Part shown: positions 1 to 9,286 of the stretch, in pieces | Layout: each line of letters starts with the position of its first letter | How positions within the stretch are numbered: position 1 is the stretch's first letter | From: UBA1672 sp046542355 | GTDB taxonomy: Bacteria > Pseudomonadota > Alphaproteobacteria > Micavibrionales > Micavibrionaceae | Direction: 5' to 3' | DNA length: 64,000 bases | Assembly: GCA_046542355.1 (NCBI GenBank) | Contig: JBKHBN010000001.1 | Coordinates: 1 to 64,000 of the forward strand | Program-made: the position numbers and the translations under genes | The notes under the pieces: generated by a model | Told to the model about the DNA's origin: nothing | The model's input: only the letters and a program-made list of their open reading frames with translations | Database searches by the model: none

Positions 1-2
1 AG

Positions 3-48
3 TGTTACCTATGTCTCCGGTATAATCTGTTACCCATGTCTCCGGTAT
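3..48. repeat. Two direct copies of a 21-bp motif, possible IS end
   Basis: A 21-base motif beginning TGTTACC and ending CTCCGGTAT occurs at 3-23 and again at 28-48. The copies differ at one base and have a 25-bp period. Closely spaced subterminal repeats starting with TG are common at the ends of DDE-transposase insertion sequences such as the IS3/IS481 groups, so this may be the right end of an element lying to the left. No transposase sequence is visible, so the IS assignment is only an inference. Confidence 0.45.
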
Positions 49-64
49 GGACCCTATCTAAAGG

Positions 65-141
65 TGGTGGGCCAGGCCGGATTTGAACCAGCGACCAATC
101 CGTTATGAGCGGACTGCTCTAACCAACTGAGCTACTGGCCC
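65..141 (-). tRNA. tRNA with CAU anticodon (elongator Met or Ile2)
   Basis: On the minus strand the sequence folds as a complete cloverleaf. The 7-bp acceptor stem starts GGGCCAG, the D arm contains AGTTGGTTA, the anticodon loop is CTCATAA (anticodon CAT), the T loop is TTCAAAT, and the CCA end is encoded. CAT can be read as elongator Met or, after lysidine modification, as Ile2 reading AUA. The variable and T-arm segment GGTCGCTGGTTC resembles known Ile2 tRNAs, but I cannot settle identity by eye. Confidence 0.93.
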
Positions 142-156
142 ACGCTTAGAAAAGCT

Positions 157-185
157 TTTATGGCGTATATTCGATAGAATATCAA
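157..185 (-). promoter_or_regulatory. Likely sigma70 promoter of the tRNA gene
   Basis: Read on the minus strand, TTGATA (180-185) and CATAAA (157-162) are separated by exactly 17 bp. The predicted start lies roughly 8-10 bp before the tRNA 5' end at 141. Confidence 0.5.
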
Positions 186-206
186 CATCTTTTCTAAACT
201 GTGTCT

Positions 207-226
207 AGAGCAGCCCTGCTCTTTTT
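207..226 (+). terminator. Short hairpin followed by T run
   Basis: AGAGCA, a four-base loop and TGCTCT are followed by five Ts on the plus strand, upstream of the aminopeptidase gene. It could stop transcripts entering from the left, for example from a mobile element. The stem is only six pairs, so the call is weak. Confidence 0.3.
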
Positions 227-277
227 GGTATAGAAGAACAAGCTATCTGCAAACAAAACCAACCTCAGGAAGAAAAA

Positions 278-1768
278 ATGACAAGCCAGCCCCGATCCCA
301 GCCCCAATCTAAGCATATCTCCTTGTTCAATCCCTACCTAACGCGTAAACGTAAAACCACTTTGGAAATCCACTGCGTTACAAAAAACACATGCAAAGAG
401 GCACTCGCAAAACTGGACAAGAACCTGAAATCCATGGCCAAAGAGCAAGGCTTTGAAGGCAAAAGCGGTCAAATATTAATCATTCGCTCCGAGCAGGGAA
501 TAGCCATCTCCATTCTGGCTGGAACCAATGAAAACCCGACATACGAAGACGGCGCAAAAATCCATGATGCCATTAAAAGCGCATTTTCTAAAGACACGCT
601 GGATAAAACCGGCTTCACCTTTTCCGAAGACAACACAATCACACAAGACGCGCTTGAGCGTTTATGCATCGGCTGGGGCTGGGCAGCATATGAATTCACC
701 CCCTACAAAAATGACAAACAAGAAGAAAACAAGAAATCTCCGGCGCTCATCTTACCCAAAAGTATTAATAAAAAACGCGTACAGACATGCGTTGAAAGCG
801 TTGCCCTGATCCGCGACCTTGTAAACACACCGGCCAATGACATGGGGCCAGATGAATTAGAGGAAACCGTAAAATTCCTGTGTAAAACACATGACATCAA
901 CACTCTTAAAATCATCAAAGACAAAAGCCTGCTATCTAAAAACTTTCCGATGATCTACGACGTTGGCAAAGGCTCTGCCCGCCGCCCGCGCCTGCTGGAC
1001 TTCACATGGGGCAAAGCCAAAGACCCCAGACTGACCCTTGTTGGCAAAGGGGTTTGCTTCGATACCGGTGGTCTGGATATCAAACCATCGCAATTCATGC
1101 TCACAATGAAAAAAGATATGGGCGGGGCGGCTCACGTTCTGGCTCTGGCCCACATGATTATCAGCCTGAAGCTTCCCGTGCGGCTGCGCGTACTGGTTCC
1201 AACAGTAGAAAATTCAATTTCCGGAGAATGTTACCGCCCCGGTGATATCCTGCAAAGCCGCAAAGGCTCCACCGTCGAAGTCGGCAATACAGACGCAGAA
1301 GGACGTTTAATCCTTGCAGATTCCCTCACCTATGCCTGCGAGGAAGAACCGGATTTGCTGATCGATTTTGCAACCCTGACCGGAGCAGCGCGCGTTGCTC
1401 TGGGGCATGACCTGCCTGCACTGTTTGCAACCAGCGAGGAAACGGCCCTAAACCTTCAACAAACATCCAGCAAACCGGAAACAGACGACCCCCTATGGAA
1501 TATGCCCCTGTGGGAGCCATACAAAAAAGAGCTCAAAAGCCCCATAGCCGATATCTCCAGCACAGGCGGCAAAGCCGGAGCCATCACCGCAGCACTATTC
1601 CTCAACCACTTCATAGAACTGGAGGAGAAAAAAACACCCGAATGGATTCACCTTGACATCTTTGCATGGGAAGCCACCGGAAAGTCAGGAAAACCCAAAG
1701 GCGGAGCTGATACAGGAATGCGCGCTGTGTATAATTATCTGGAAAACAGATACAAAAAGGCGGGATAA
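278..1768 (+). CDS. Leucyl aminopeptidase family (M17) metallopeptidase
   Basis: The 496-residue protein is a cytosolic M17 aminopeptidase that removes N-terminal residues from peptides using two metal ions. The C-terminal catalytic domain is intact. The VGKGVCFDTGG segment near residue 254 and KKDMGG near 277 supply metal ligands and the catalytic lysine. NTDAEGRL near 335 is the family signature. The N-terminal domain is poorly conserved, as usual for this family, so pepA versus pepB is not assigned. The ATG is preceded by AGGAAG at good spacing. It converges with the Mur ligase gene. Confidence 0.93.
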   Translation: MTSQPRSQPQSKHISLFNPYLTRKRKTTLEIHCVTKNTCKEALAKLDKNLKSMAKEQGFEGKSGQILIIRSEQGIAISILAGTNENPTYEDGAKIHDAIKSAFSKDTLDKTGFTFSEDNTITQDALERLCIGWGWAAYEFTPYKNDKQEENKKSPALILPKSINKKRVQTCVESVALIRDLVNTPANDMGPDELEETVKFLCKTHDINTLKIIKDKSLLSKNFPMIYDVGKGSARRPRLLDFTWGKAKDPRLTLVGKGVCFDTGGLDIKPSQFMLTMKKDMGGAAHVLALAHMIISLKLPVRLRVLVPTVENSISGECYRPGDILQSRKGSTVEVGNTDAEGRLILADSLTYACEEEPDLLIDFATLTGAARVALGHDLPALFATSEETALNLQQTSSKPETDDPLWNMPLWEPYKKELKSPIADISSTGGKAGAITAALFLNHFIELEEKKTPEWIHLDIFAWEATGKSGKPKGGADTGMRAVYNYLENRYKKAG

Positions 1769-1795
1769 AACTGAAGAACCATTCTACAAACGCCC

Positions 1796-3199
1796 CTACA
1801 ACCGCCCAAAAAGATCACGCGCAAATACATGCAGCGTATCATCACGAGCGCCCATAACAACCACGCGATCTCCTGCCAGCGCATGAGAGATGATAAACGT
1901 CCCCACCTCATCACGCGTTGCAAACCACCGCGCATCAACGCCCGCCTTTGCTAAATCATCAACAATGTGCTGTGCGGTAACAGAACGATCCACAGTGCCT
2001 CCGGCATAATAAACCTCCGGCATTAACAAAATATCATCCCGATCAAGATAGCGAGCAAAAGACTCCACAATCTCCTGTCCCATCAAGCGCAATGGGCCAA
2101 AACCATGCGGCTGGAACATAACAATCAAACGCCCTGAAAATTCTTTTAAGGCTTGCAAAGACGCAGAGATCTTATCTGGATTATGCGCAAAATCATCAAG
2201 CACCGTTACCCCGCGCGCAGTAACGCCCACACGCTCCATACGCCGGTGAATACCCTGAAAACTCTGCAAGGCCTGAATAGAATCCTCGATCTCATAGCCC
2301 AGCGCCCCGCACACACCCAAAGCACCCAGCGCATTTTCAACATTATAGCGCCCCGCAACAGACAACCGCACGTCATAAGAGCGCCCATCATAATCCAGAG
2401 TAAAATCAATGCCCTGCGTTTGAGGCTGCAACGCCCGCGCCCGAAGCGTAACATCTATATCACATTCAATCCCGTAGCTAACAACCGGAACTTCTGCATA
2501 CGCGGCACAAAGCCGCATGACCCGCGGCTGCTCCGCATTCACAACCACGCTTCGAGAGGCACGCCCAAGATACGCACCAAAAAGCGCTTCCAGCTCCTCC
2601 ATGGATTTGTGATCTAAAGCAACATTATGAAGCAGCGCAACAGAAGGATTATAATGCGCAATCGACCCATCACTTTCATCCATCTCGGCAACAAACAAAT
2701 CCGATTGCCCGCAGCGCACGCCTGAAAACCGATCATGCTCATGATCACGCAGCGCCAAAATCTCGCCACCATTCACAAAACTGAGATCATGCCCCAAAGC
2801 CATCAACGCCGTAGCGATCATTCCGGTTGTTGTCGATTTTCCGCTTGTTCCCGCCACAGCAACCCCGACCTGCGCCGCATTAAACAGCTCGGCCAGTAAC
2901 GCCCCTCGTTTTACAATCGGGATACTCCGCTCAAGCGCAGCCTTAACATCGGGAATTGTCTCTTCAATAGCACTGGAGACAACCAGACGATCAACGAAGT
3001 TTTCTACAAAACCCGAACCATCTTGCGGATAAAGCACAATACCCAGCGCCTCAAGGGCCTTGAATTTATCAGGAGTCTTGCCCTGATCATACGAACGATC
3101 AGACCCGTAAACACGCACCCCCGAACGCGCCAGAAACACAGCCAAAGGCATCATACCGCTGCCGCCAATGCCACAGAAAAAAAGAGATGCATCAGCCAT
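1796..3199 (-). CDS. MurC-like Mur ligase family protein
   Basis: This 467-residue ATP-dependent amide ligase has the three Mur domains: an N-terminal Rossmann-like domain starting FCGIGGSGM, a central ATPase domain with P-loop GTSGKST near residue 116, and a C-terminal domain with DDFAHNP near 335. The layout is closest to MurC (UDP-MurNAc:L-alanine ligase) or Mpl (UDP-MurNAc:tripeptide ligase, recycling). However, classical MurC has GTHGKT and HHP where this has GTSGKS and AHNP, so substrate is uncertain. No other mur or fts cluster gene is adjacent. I chose the ATG giving MADASLFF because an upstream extension would overlap the preceding gene and lacks homology. Confidence 0.85.
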   Translation of the reverse strand: MADASLFFCGIGGSGMMPLAVFLARSGVRVYGSDRSYDQGKTPDKFKALEALGIVLYPQDGSGFVENFVDRLVVSSAIEETIPDVKAALERSIPIVKRGALLAELFNAAQVGVAVAGTSGKSTTTGMIATALMALGHDLSFVNGGEILALRDHEHDRFSGVRCGQSDLFVAEMDESDGSIAHYNPSVALLHNVALDHKSMEELEALFGAYLGRASRSVVVNAEQPRVMRLCAAYAEVPVVSYGIECDIDVTLRARALQPQTQGIDFTLDYDGRSYDVRLSVAGRYNVENALGALGVCGALGYEIEDSIQALQSFQGIHRRMERVGVTARGVTVLDDFAHNPDKISASLQALKEFSGRLIVMFQPHGFGPLRLMGQEIVESFARYLDRDDILLMPEVYYAGGTVDRSVTAQHIVDDLAKAGVDARWFATRDEVGTFIISHALAGDRVVVMGARDDTLHVFARDLFGRL

Positions 3200-3233
3200 A
3201 ACAAACCACCCCTGACACAAGAAAGAAAAGTAA

Positions 3234-4190
3234 TTACTGACCAGGAACCAGTGAAACCGGTGCACCATCAGCAGAATCATCACCTCCCGCAGAAGGAGAA
3301 ATAACATTCATATCAACAGCCCCACCAGCGGACATATCTTCACCAAGCGCATTACCAGACCCCTCAGACGCACGTGTCTCCTGATCACCCAGAACTTGCG
3401 GTGTATCCAAAGCCGGAACGCTGGCTTCATTATCAACGGGCTGCATATTCTCCGGAACGCTCCCCCCAGAACCCATTGGCTCTGTTTCACCACTCATATC
3501 ACGATCAACACGCGGCGCCAGATCTGCTGAAACCCCCGTTTTATCGTCTTGCATTCCGTTCTTGGATGCCCCTTCAGATACAAGCGCAGCGTCATCATCC
3601 AAAAAGGCAGGCTCTTGTGCATACCGCTGCTCATCAAAATCTGAAGAAGAAACATCTTCAAACGACTCCCCGCGACGAAGTAATTTATTCTCTTTCCTGT
3701 TTCTATCACTGTTCAACCGCGGCTCATAAGGACGAAACTCTTCAAGATCATAACTTTCCGGCTGCCGAACATCAGGATTATTATGCTTTGGCGCAGGAAA
3801 CGGCTCCAAAGATTCTTGAGAAAAATCTATTGCAATGACATCAGGATAAGACATCAGGGAATTAGACGCATAATCCCAGGCCGCGCCTACAGGCGACCCC
3901 CACACGGCCACTTCTTCGACTCTGGGAAGGATCTCAAGATCAATGCGGCGATTACCCGGCGCATGACACTCCACCCGCATCGGTTTTTCAGACTTTTTAA
4001 TATTAACCGTCTGCGGCGGCCATACTTGATATTTTATCTTGTTCGCATACACATAACATTTTGCATCCTGCGCATCAGGAGATAAAAACGTAATATTCTG
4101 GTGCGATCCCTCCGTCATATAGGCGCACGCCCCCAATAACAGAGCCGACGACAGAAAAACACACCGAGACGCAGAAGATAAAAAACGCAT
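3234..4190 (-). CDS. Acidic, disordered lipoprotein of unknown function
   Basis: The 318-residue protein starts with a lipoprotein signal peptide; lipobox LLGAC puts the lipidated cysteine at residue 22. Residues about 30-130 look folded. They include VECHAPGNRR and a WGSP segment, reminiscent of small envelope proteins that bind or present structural motifs. The rest is rich in D, E, S, G and P and is probably disordered. It lies 34 bp upstream of the Mur ligase on the same strand and may be cotranscribed. No family is recognised. Confidence 0.75.
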   Translation of the reverse strand: MRFLSSASRCVFLSSALLLGACAYMTEGSHQNITFLSPDAQDAKCYVYANKIKYQVWPPQTVNIKKSEKPMRVECHAPGNRRIDLEILPRVEEVAVWGSPVGAAWDYASNSLMSYPDVIAIDFSQESLEPFPAPKHNNPDVRQPESYDLEEFRPYEPRLNSDRNRKENKLLRRGESFEDVSSSDFDEQRYAQEPAFLDDDAALVSEGASKNGMQDDKTGVSADLAPRVDRDMSGETEPMGSGGSVPENMQPVDNEASVPALDTPQVLGDQETRASEGSGNALGEDMSAGGAVDMNVISPSAGGDDSADGAPVSLVPGQ

Positions 4191-4321
4191 AACACTAAAA
4201 CCCTTAATTTAGAAAAACACCCCGCAAAAGAGTCTAGCCAAAGGATTCACATAAAACAACAAGATCAAGCCATTTTCCCGAAACTAAGCCACAGCTTTTT
4301 CTAACAAGCGCTTGTTTATGA

Positions 4322-6904
4322 TTAAGAGACAGAAAAACGCAAAGCATCATCGCTCACATCAACCTTCACAACCGAATCCACGCCAACCTCACCGGACAGT
4401 AAAAGCCCTGCCAGCTTGTTTTGCAGCGCTGTTTGTATAACCCGCTTAAGCGGCCTTGCCCCATACACTGGATCATACCCCTGATCGGCAATCCACGCCC
4501 GCGCATCATCAGAAAGCTCCAATGTAACGCTCTGAGCAGCAAGCAACCGGTGCAAATAGCCAAGCTGAATATCAACAATGCCTTTAATATCCTCACGGCT
4601 CAAACGGCTAAAGAGCAACACCTCATCAATCCGGTTCAAAAACTCAGGACGGAAAGCAGAACGCACAACCTCCATCACCGGCTCACGCACCGCATTGACA
4701 TCCTCTCCCTCCTTCTGGGAAACAAGAAACTCACTGCCCAGATTAGACGTCATAATCAAAACCGTATTGCTAAAATCAACCGTGCGCCCCTGCCCATCGG
4801 TCAAGCGCCCGTCATCAAGCACCTGCAAAAGAACGTTAAACACATCAGGATGCGCCTTTTCTATCTCATCAAACAGCACCACCTGATACGGCCTGCGCCG
4901 CACAGCCTCGCTCAAAGCGCCGCCCTCTTCATAACCGACATATCCCGGAGGCGCTCCGATCATACGCGCAACAGAATGCTTCTCCATATACTCGGACATA
5001 TCAATGCGCACCAGTGCCTGCTCATCATCAAAAAGAAACTCAGCCAGAGCTTTGGTCAGCTCGGTTTTACCAACACCGGTAGGGCCAAGAAACAAAAACG
5101 AGCCAATCGGTCTGCGATGATCTTGCAAGCCTGCACGCGAGCGACGAATAGCATTGGCCACCGCATTCACGGCCTGACCTTGCCCGACAACGCGCTGACT
5201 GAGCTTTTCTTCCATGGATAAAAGCTTTTCCCGCTCTCCTTCCATCATTTTATCAACCGGAATACCCGTCCACTTGCTCACAACATAAGCAATATCATCA
5301 GACGTCACCTCCTCATTAATCAAACTGCTTGCAGACCCGTCATGCTCCGATACATCGGCAATTTTAGCCTCAAGATCAGGAATAACCGAATATTTAATCT
5401 CACTGGCTTTAGCCCAGTCATTTTCCCGTTCAGCGCGCTCCAGAGCAATACGTGCCTTATCCAGCGCCTCCGTGTAACGTTGCCCCGCGCTTAATTTTTC
5501 TTTCTCCGCCTTCCATTGCGAAGTCAAATCAGCCGAACGCGATTCAAGCTCATCAAGCTCCCCTTCCAAAGCCTTAAGCCGCTCTTTAGAGGCTTTATCC
5601 TTTTCCTTCTTCAAAGCCTCGCGCTCGATTTTGAGCTGTACAATGCGCCGATCAAGCTCATCTATATCCTCCGGTTTGCTATCAACCTGCATCCGCAAAC
5701 GCGATGACGCTTCATCGACAAGATCAATCGCCTTATCCGGCAAGAAGCGATCTGTAATATAGCGATTAGACAAGGTCGCAGCCGAAACAATCGCCGCATC
5801 CGTAATACGCACCCCATGATGCAGCTCGTATTTTTCCTTCAACCCCCGCAAAATAGAGATTGTGTCTTCTACAGTTGGCTCGGAAACAAACACCGTCTGA
5901 TAACGCCGCGCCAAAGCCGCATCCTTTTCAATGTGCTTGCGATATTCATCAAGCGTGGTCGCACCTACCATATGCAACTCACCACGCGCCAAAGCAGGCT
6001 TGAGCATATTAGAGGCATCCATTGCACCATCAGCCTTGCCCGCCCCAACCAGCGTATGCAACTCATCTAAAAACAAGACAATCTCACCCTCAGCCGCCGA
6101 TATCTCGTCAATCACAGCCTTCAAGCGCTCCTCAAACTCCCCGCGATATTTCGCACCGGCCAAGAGCGCCCCCAGATCAAGAGACATCAACCGCTTATCC
6201 CGCAAAGCCTCAGGCACATCCCCATTGACTATGCGCTGCGCCAACCCTTCGACAATAGCCGTCTTCCCGACACCCGGATCACCAATAAGCACAGGATTAT
6301 TCTTCGTGCGCCGTGATAAAACCTGCACCGTGCGGCGGATTTCCTCATCTCGCCCGATAATCGGATCAAGCTTGCCGTTGCGCGCATCCTCGGTAAGATC
6401 TCGAGCATACTTGGACAAAGCATCAAACTGATCCTCAGCCCCTGCACTATCAGCCGTGCGCCCCTTGCGCATGTCATTAATCGCACGATTAAGACCGGTA
6501 TCATCAAGATGCGCATCTTTCATAAGACCGGAGATCTCGGAGCGTTTTGCCAAAATCATAGCCTGCAAGACTCGCTCGGTTGTGATAAAACGATCACCGG
6601 CTTTTTGAGCGATCTCCTCTGCATTAGCAAAAATCTTGGCCAAATCACTCGATAAACGCAAAGCCCCCGCGCCCGTTCCTTCAACAGATGGAAACTTGGC
6701 AATGGCGCCATCAACAGAGGCCTTCAAAAGCGCCACATCTCCACCCGCAGCGCGAATAATCTTGCCCGCCAGACCCTCTTGGTCATCCAGCATCACCTTC
6801 AATAAATGCTCAGGCTCCAAAGATTGATGAGAATGACGCATGGCAAGTGTTTGCGCCTGCTGTAACATGCTTTTGGTTTTTTCTGTAAATTTATCAAAAT
6901 CCAT
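4322..6904 (-). CDS. clpB: ATP-dependent disaggregase ClpB
   Basis: ClpB is the cytosolic Hsp100 ring ATPase that, with DnaK/DnaJ, threads and rescues aggregated proteins. The 860-residue length is normal. It shows the N-terminal Clp repeat domain, a first AAA domain with GDPGVGKT near residue 207, a long charged coiled-coil middle domain (about 410-530), and a second AAA domain with GPTGVGKT near 606 and the FDEIEKAH Walker B. The C-terminal region contains YGARPLKR. AGGAAT precedes the ATG. It is transcribed alone, with a possible promoter just upstream. Confidence 0.98.
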   Translation of the reverse strand: MDFDKFTEKTKSMLQQAQTLAMRHSHQSLEPEHLLKVMLDDQEGLAGKIIRAAGGDVALLKASVDGAIAKFPSVEGTGAGALRLSSDLAKIFANAEEIAQKAGDRFITTERVLQAMILAKRSEISGLMKDAHLDDTGLNRAINDMRKGRTADSAGAEDQFDALSKYARDLTEDARNGKLDPIIGRDEEIRRTVQVLSRRTKNNPVLIGDPGVGKTAIVEGLAQRIVNGDVPEALRDKRLMSLDLGALLAGAKYRGEFEERLKAVIDEISAAEGEIVLFLDELHTLVGAGKADGAMDASNMLKPALARGELHMVGATTLDEYRKHIEKDAALARRYQTVFVSEPTVEDTISILRGLKEKYELHHGVRITDAAIVSAATLSNRYITDRFLPDKAIDLVDEASSRLRMQVDSKPEDIDELDRRIVQLKIEREALKKEKDKASKERLKALEGELDELESRSADLTSQWKAEKEKLSAGQRYTEALDKARIALERAERENDWAKASEIKYSVIPDLEAKIADVSEHDGSASSLINEEVTSDDIAYVVSKWTGIPVDKMMEGEREKLLSMEEKLSQRVVGQGQAVNAVANAIRRSRAGLQDHRRPIGSFLFLGPTGVGKTELTKALAEFLFDDEQALVRIDMSEYMEKHSVARMIGAPPGYVGYEEGGALSEAVRRRPYQVVLFDEIEKAHPDVFNVLLQVLDDGRLTDGQGRTVDFSNTVLIMTSNLGSEFLVSQKEGEDVNAVREPVMEVVRSAFRPEFLNRIDEVLLFSRLSREDIKGIVDIQLGYLHRLLAAQSVTLELSDDARAWIADQGYDPVYGARPLKRVIQTALQNKLAGLLLSGEVGVDSVVKVDVSDDALRFSVS

Positions 6905-6951
6905 CTTTATTCCTATTTAAGGTCTCTATTCATAATATCTTAAACGCCAGA

Positions 6952-6980
6952 CTTACAATTTAACGCCGCAAACCTTTCAA
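6952..6980 (-). promoter_or_regulatory. Possible clpB promoter
   Basis: On the minus strand TTGAAA (6975-6980) and TGTAAG (6952-6957) are spaced 17 bp apart, about 50 bp upstream of the clpB start. The TTGAAA half also suits a heat-shock sigma factor -35, but the downstream half is not a clear RpoH box. Confidence 0.4.
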
Positions 6981-7009
6981 ATCAACTCCCGAGACAAACA
7001 GAACAAAAA

Positions 7010-7038
7010 CAGCAAAAAGGCGGCAAATCTGCCGCCTT
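7010..7038 (-). terminator. Intrinsic terminator after the DUF4167 gene
   Basis: A perfect 8-bp stem AAGGCGGC/GCCGCCTT (7017-7024 with 7031-7038) and a 6-base loop are followed on the minus strand by a T-rich tract. It separates the DUF4167 gene from clpB. Confidence 0.85.
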
Positions 7039-7072
7039 ATGCCCACATATCAACACACACACATAAATTCTT

Positions 7073-7513
7073 CTACCCCACTGCCTCTGTATCTTCACTG
7101 CGCACCTTCTCCGCAGGCGCAGCGACAATGCTTTTTGGCAATGCAAGATCCTGATCCTCACGCTTGGCACGCACAGAAGGCTTACGTTCGTTCTGCGTAT
7201 CCGGATCAGCCTGCCCGACATTACCATTGGCAGAGCTTTTTCCTAAAATCTTGGACGCATCAAACTTGCCGTTATTCTCATTAATAATGCGAATATAATG
7301 CTCGGCATGCTGAAAGTAATTCTCTGCAACAATACTGTCTCCTGCAGAATGAGCATCCTTTGCAAGAGCCAGATATTTCTCTGCCACCTGATGTGCCGTA
7401 CCGCGGATACGAACATCGGGTCCATTACTATCATACACTTGCGCCCTTGGTTGATTACTCCGCCGCGAGTTATTACGGCTTCTTTGTCGTCTACTCGATG
7501 TCCCGTGTCTCAT
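7073..7513 (-). CDS. DUF4167 domain protein
   Basis: The 146-residue protein has a very basic, arginine- and serine-rich N-terminus (about residues 1-25). A helical DUF4167 core follows (about 35-80), recognisable by the segments GTAHQVAEKY, AENYFQHAEHY and IRIINE. The C-terminal tail is charged. DUF4167 is widespread in Alphaproteobacteria, often downstream of prmC, as here. The function is not established; the basic N-terminus suggests RNA or DNA binding (inference). Confidence 0.88.
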   Translation of the reverse strand: MRHGTSSRRQRSRNNSRRSNQPRAQVYDSNGPDVRIRGTAHQVAEKYLALAKDAHSAGDSIVAENYFQHAEHYIRIINENNGKFDASKILGKSSANGNVGQADPDTQNERKPSVRAKREDQDLALPKSIVAAPAEKVRSEDTEAVG

Positions 7514-7664
7514 ATTTCAAATTCCGTACATTATAAATTATACACAACCAACACTCTCACCATACATCACAAATGCAGGTCAAAAACACTAAGGCGTCAT
7601 AGTTTTTGTATAGTTAAACACAATATATTGCAGTCTTTGTTTACGTGACCTCTTATACCGCGTA

Positions 7665-7702
7665 GGTGTTGCCCTGAACAATTTCAAGGTACATCCAACA
7701 CC
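7665..7702 (-). other. Inverted repeat in the prmC/DUF4167 gap
   Basis: GGTGTTG (7665-7671) and CAACACC (7696-7702) are perfect 7-bp arms around a 24-base loop, about 34 bp downstream of the prmC stop. No T tract follows on either strand, so it is not a standard terminator. It might be an mRNA 3' structure. Confidence 0.3.
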
Positions 7703-7735
7703 ATTTTTCAATCAAGGCGTATCGATAAAAATTTT

Positions 7736-8653
7736 CTATTTATCCCCACAAGAGATTTCCACAACCCGCGGATTCCCTGCCAAGTCGGTATGAACGGTGC
7801 GTAGCGCAAATCCATGCTCTTCGCTGAGTCGCATCACATCATCCTGCTGATCATAACCAATTTCACACAACGCGATTCCGCGAGAAGAAAGATACTTTTT
7901 TAAACCGGAAAAAATTATCTTGTACGCATCCAGCCCATCGGCTCCACCATCAAGGCTCAGAATCGGGTCATGATTCCGCACTGCGGCAGACAAACCAGAC
8001 ACCTTATGATTCGCGATATACGGGGGATTCGAAACAATCAGGTCAAACTTTTGCTGCACCTTATATGCGCCCTGATCTACGCCATCATCCGCAGCACATG
8101 ACACGACCTGACCCGTATCAAGAGCATCCCACCACGAGCCATGCACAAACACAGCGCGCTGCGCACAATCATTTTGCTGCGCATTATAGCAAGCCATATC
8201 CAAAGCACCGGCAGAAAGATCTACGCCCACGCCCTGCGCTGCAACAAATTCACAAAGCAAAGAAATCAAAATACACCCCGAACCAGTTCCAAGATCCAGA
8301 ATATGTGCCGGAGGCTGATCCTTGGAAAAACGTTGCAAAGCCAGCTCAATAATCAACTCCGTATCCGGGCGCGGATCAAGCGTATCAGGCGATAACGCAA
8401 ACTCCAGCCCCCAAAACCCCCTTTTATTATAAATGCGGGATAAAGGAACGCCGCCAAGACGCTCGGCAACATCACGCCGCATAGCATCATAACGGACAGG
8501 AGAAACGACAATCTCCTCGCCCTTCGCAACGATATCAGACCATTCATAACCACAGCGCTCGGCAATGATAAAACGCGCCTCCAGCGCCGGCATCTCTATA
8601 CCGCCCCCCGCAAGCAATTCTTTCATCTCCGAATATACGGCCTTCAAAAACAT
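7736..8653 (-). CDS. prmC: Peptide chain release factor N5-glutamine methyltransferase PrmC
   Basis: PrmC methylates the glutamine of the GGQ motif of release factors RF1 and RF2 using SAM. The SAM-binding LDLGTGSGC segment (near residue 116) and the NPPYI motif (near 208), which contacts the substrate glutamine, are both present. A helical N-terminal substrate-binding domain precedes them. About 20 extra residues sit just before FDLIVSNPPYI. The start is uncertain: in-frame upstream starts exist (TTG at 8722), and the chosen ATG gives 305 residues, close to the family norm. It lies downstream of prfA but is separated from it by two unknown genes. Confidence 0.93.
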   Translation of the reverse strand: MFLKAVYSEMKELLAGGGIEMPALEARFIIAERCGYEWSDIVAKGEEIVVSPVRYDAMRRDVAERLGGVPLSRIYNKRGFWGLEFALSPDTLDPRPDTELIIELALQRFSKDQPPAHILDLGTGSGCILISLLCEFVAAQGVGVDLSAGALDMACYNAQQNDCAQRAVFVHGSWWDALDTGQVVSCAADDGVDQGAYKVQQKFDLIVSNPPYIANHKVSGLSAAVRNHDPILSLDGGADGLDAYKIIFSGLKKYLSSRGIALCEIGYDQQDDVMRLSEEHGFALRTVHTDLAGNPRVVEISCGDK

Positions 8654-8739
8654 TATTAGAGACACAACCTTATAATCTTGTTCTACAGCTTCCGATGATA
8701 ACACAAAGCAATCAAGATCCAAGCCGGTAACGCAATGCC

Positions 8740-9267
8740 CTACGGTGACGGATCATCCGCAGAATGACCATCCATAAAAAACTCATAATCCAGCGCGCCG
8801 GTTCTTTGTTCGGCAGGAAGTTCAAGCTCTGCTAAAAACATATCCCGTTCATCAGTATTAACAATCCGATCAACTATGGCATGCTTTATTTGATCAAACC
8901 CGCTCACCGAATATGAAGACAACTCTGATGATAATCTCATATCCTCATAATCACCAGTACGGCCATCTATACCAGCCTCTAAATAATTAATCGCATCAGG
9001 CATAGCCGCCTCTATAAAATCAAGATAATTCCTGATAGCAACCGCATCACCATAGGGCAAAGAATCCGCCCTAAATACATGCGACTCTAAGATCAAGATC
9101 TGCCGCAACATCGTATGGGAAACAGTGCGCATCTGGTCTGGATGACCTTTGCGCAAACCAACCAGCTCACTCGTAAACTCTTCTCTATTTGTAGCAATCA
9201 TATTTGCCAAATCAGGACTAACACGATGATCAAACCTCTCCTCTGCCTCTCCCATAGCCTCTGACAA
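8740..9267 (-). CDS. Unknown helical protein, member A of the prfA-locus paralog family
   Basis: The protein has 175 residues, mostly predicted helical and acidic. It shares a core with three other genes nearby. Its segment LPYGDAVAIRNYLDFIEAA aligns with LSPEDAAALINCADFIHAG of the gene at 11763, and its end (FLAELELP...RTG...YEF) aligns with FLDGRLKFP...RPGR..EF there. It lies between prfA and prmC. The start is odd: the ribosome-binding site AGGAGT is followed at once by ATG TAG, and the usable in-frame starts are TTG at 9267 or ATG at 9255. No known domain is recognised. Confidence 0.7.
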   Translation of the reverse strand: MSEAMGEAEERFDHRVSPDLANMIATNREEFTSELVGLRKGHPDQMRTVSHTMLRQILILESHVFRADSLPYGDAVAIRNYLDFIEAAMPDAINYLEAGIDGRTGDYEDMRLSSELSSYSVSGFDQIKHAIVDRIVNTDERDMFLAELELPAEQRTGALDYEFFMDGHSADDPSP

Positions 9268-9286
9268 ATCAACGCTCGTACTACAT

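Noticed and set aside
2153..2617. 154-residue open frame opposite the Mur ligase
   Set aside because: Shadow of the real gene with no domain or ribosome-binding site.
4299..4316. AACAAG-CG-CTTGTT palindrome after clpB
   Set aside because: The loop is too small and no T run follows on the minus strand, so I did not call it a terminator.
4421..5221. 266-residue open frame on the plus strand opposite clpB
   Set aside because: It is antisense to an intact, highly conserved gene and has no coding motifs; a codon-bias shadow.
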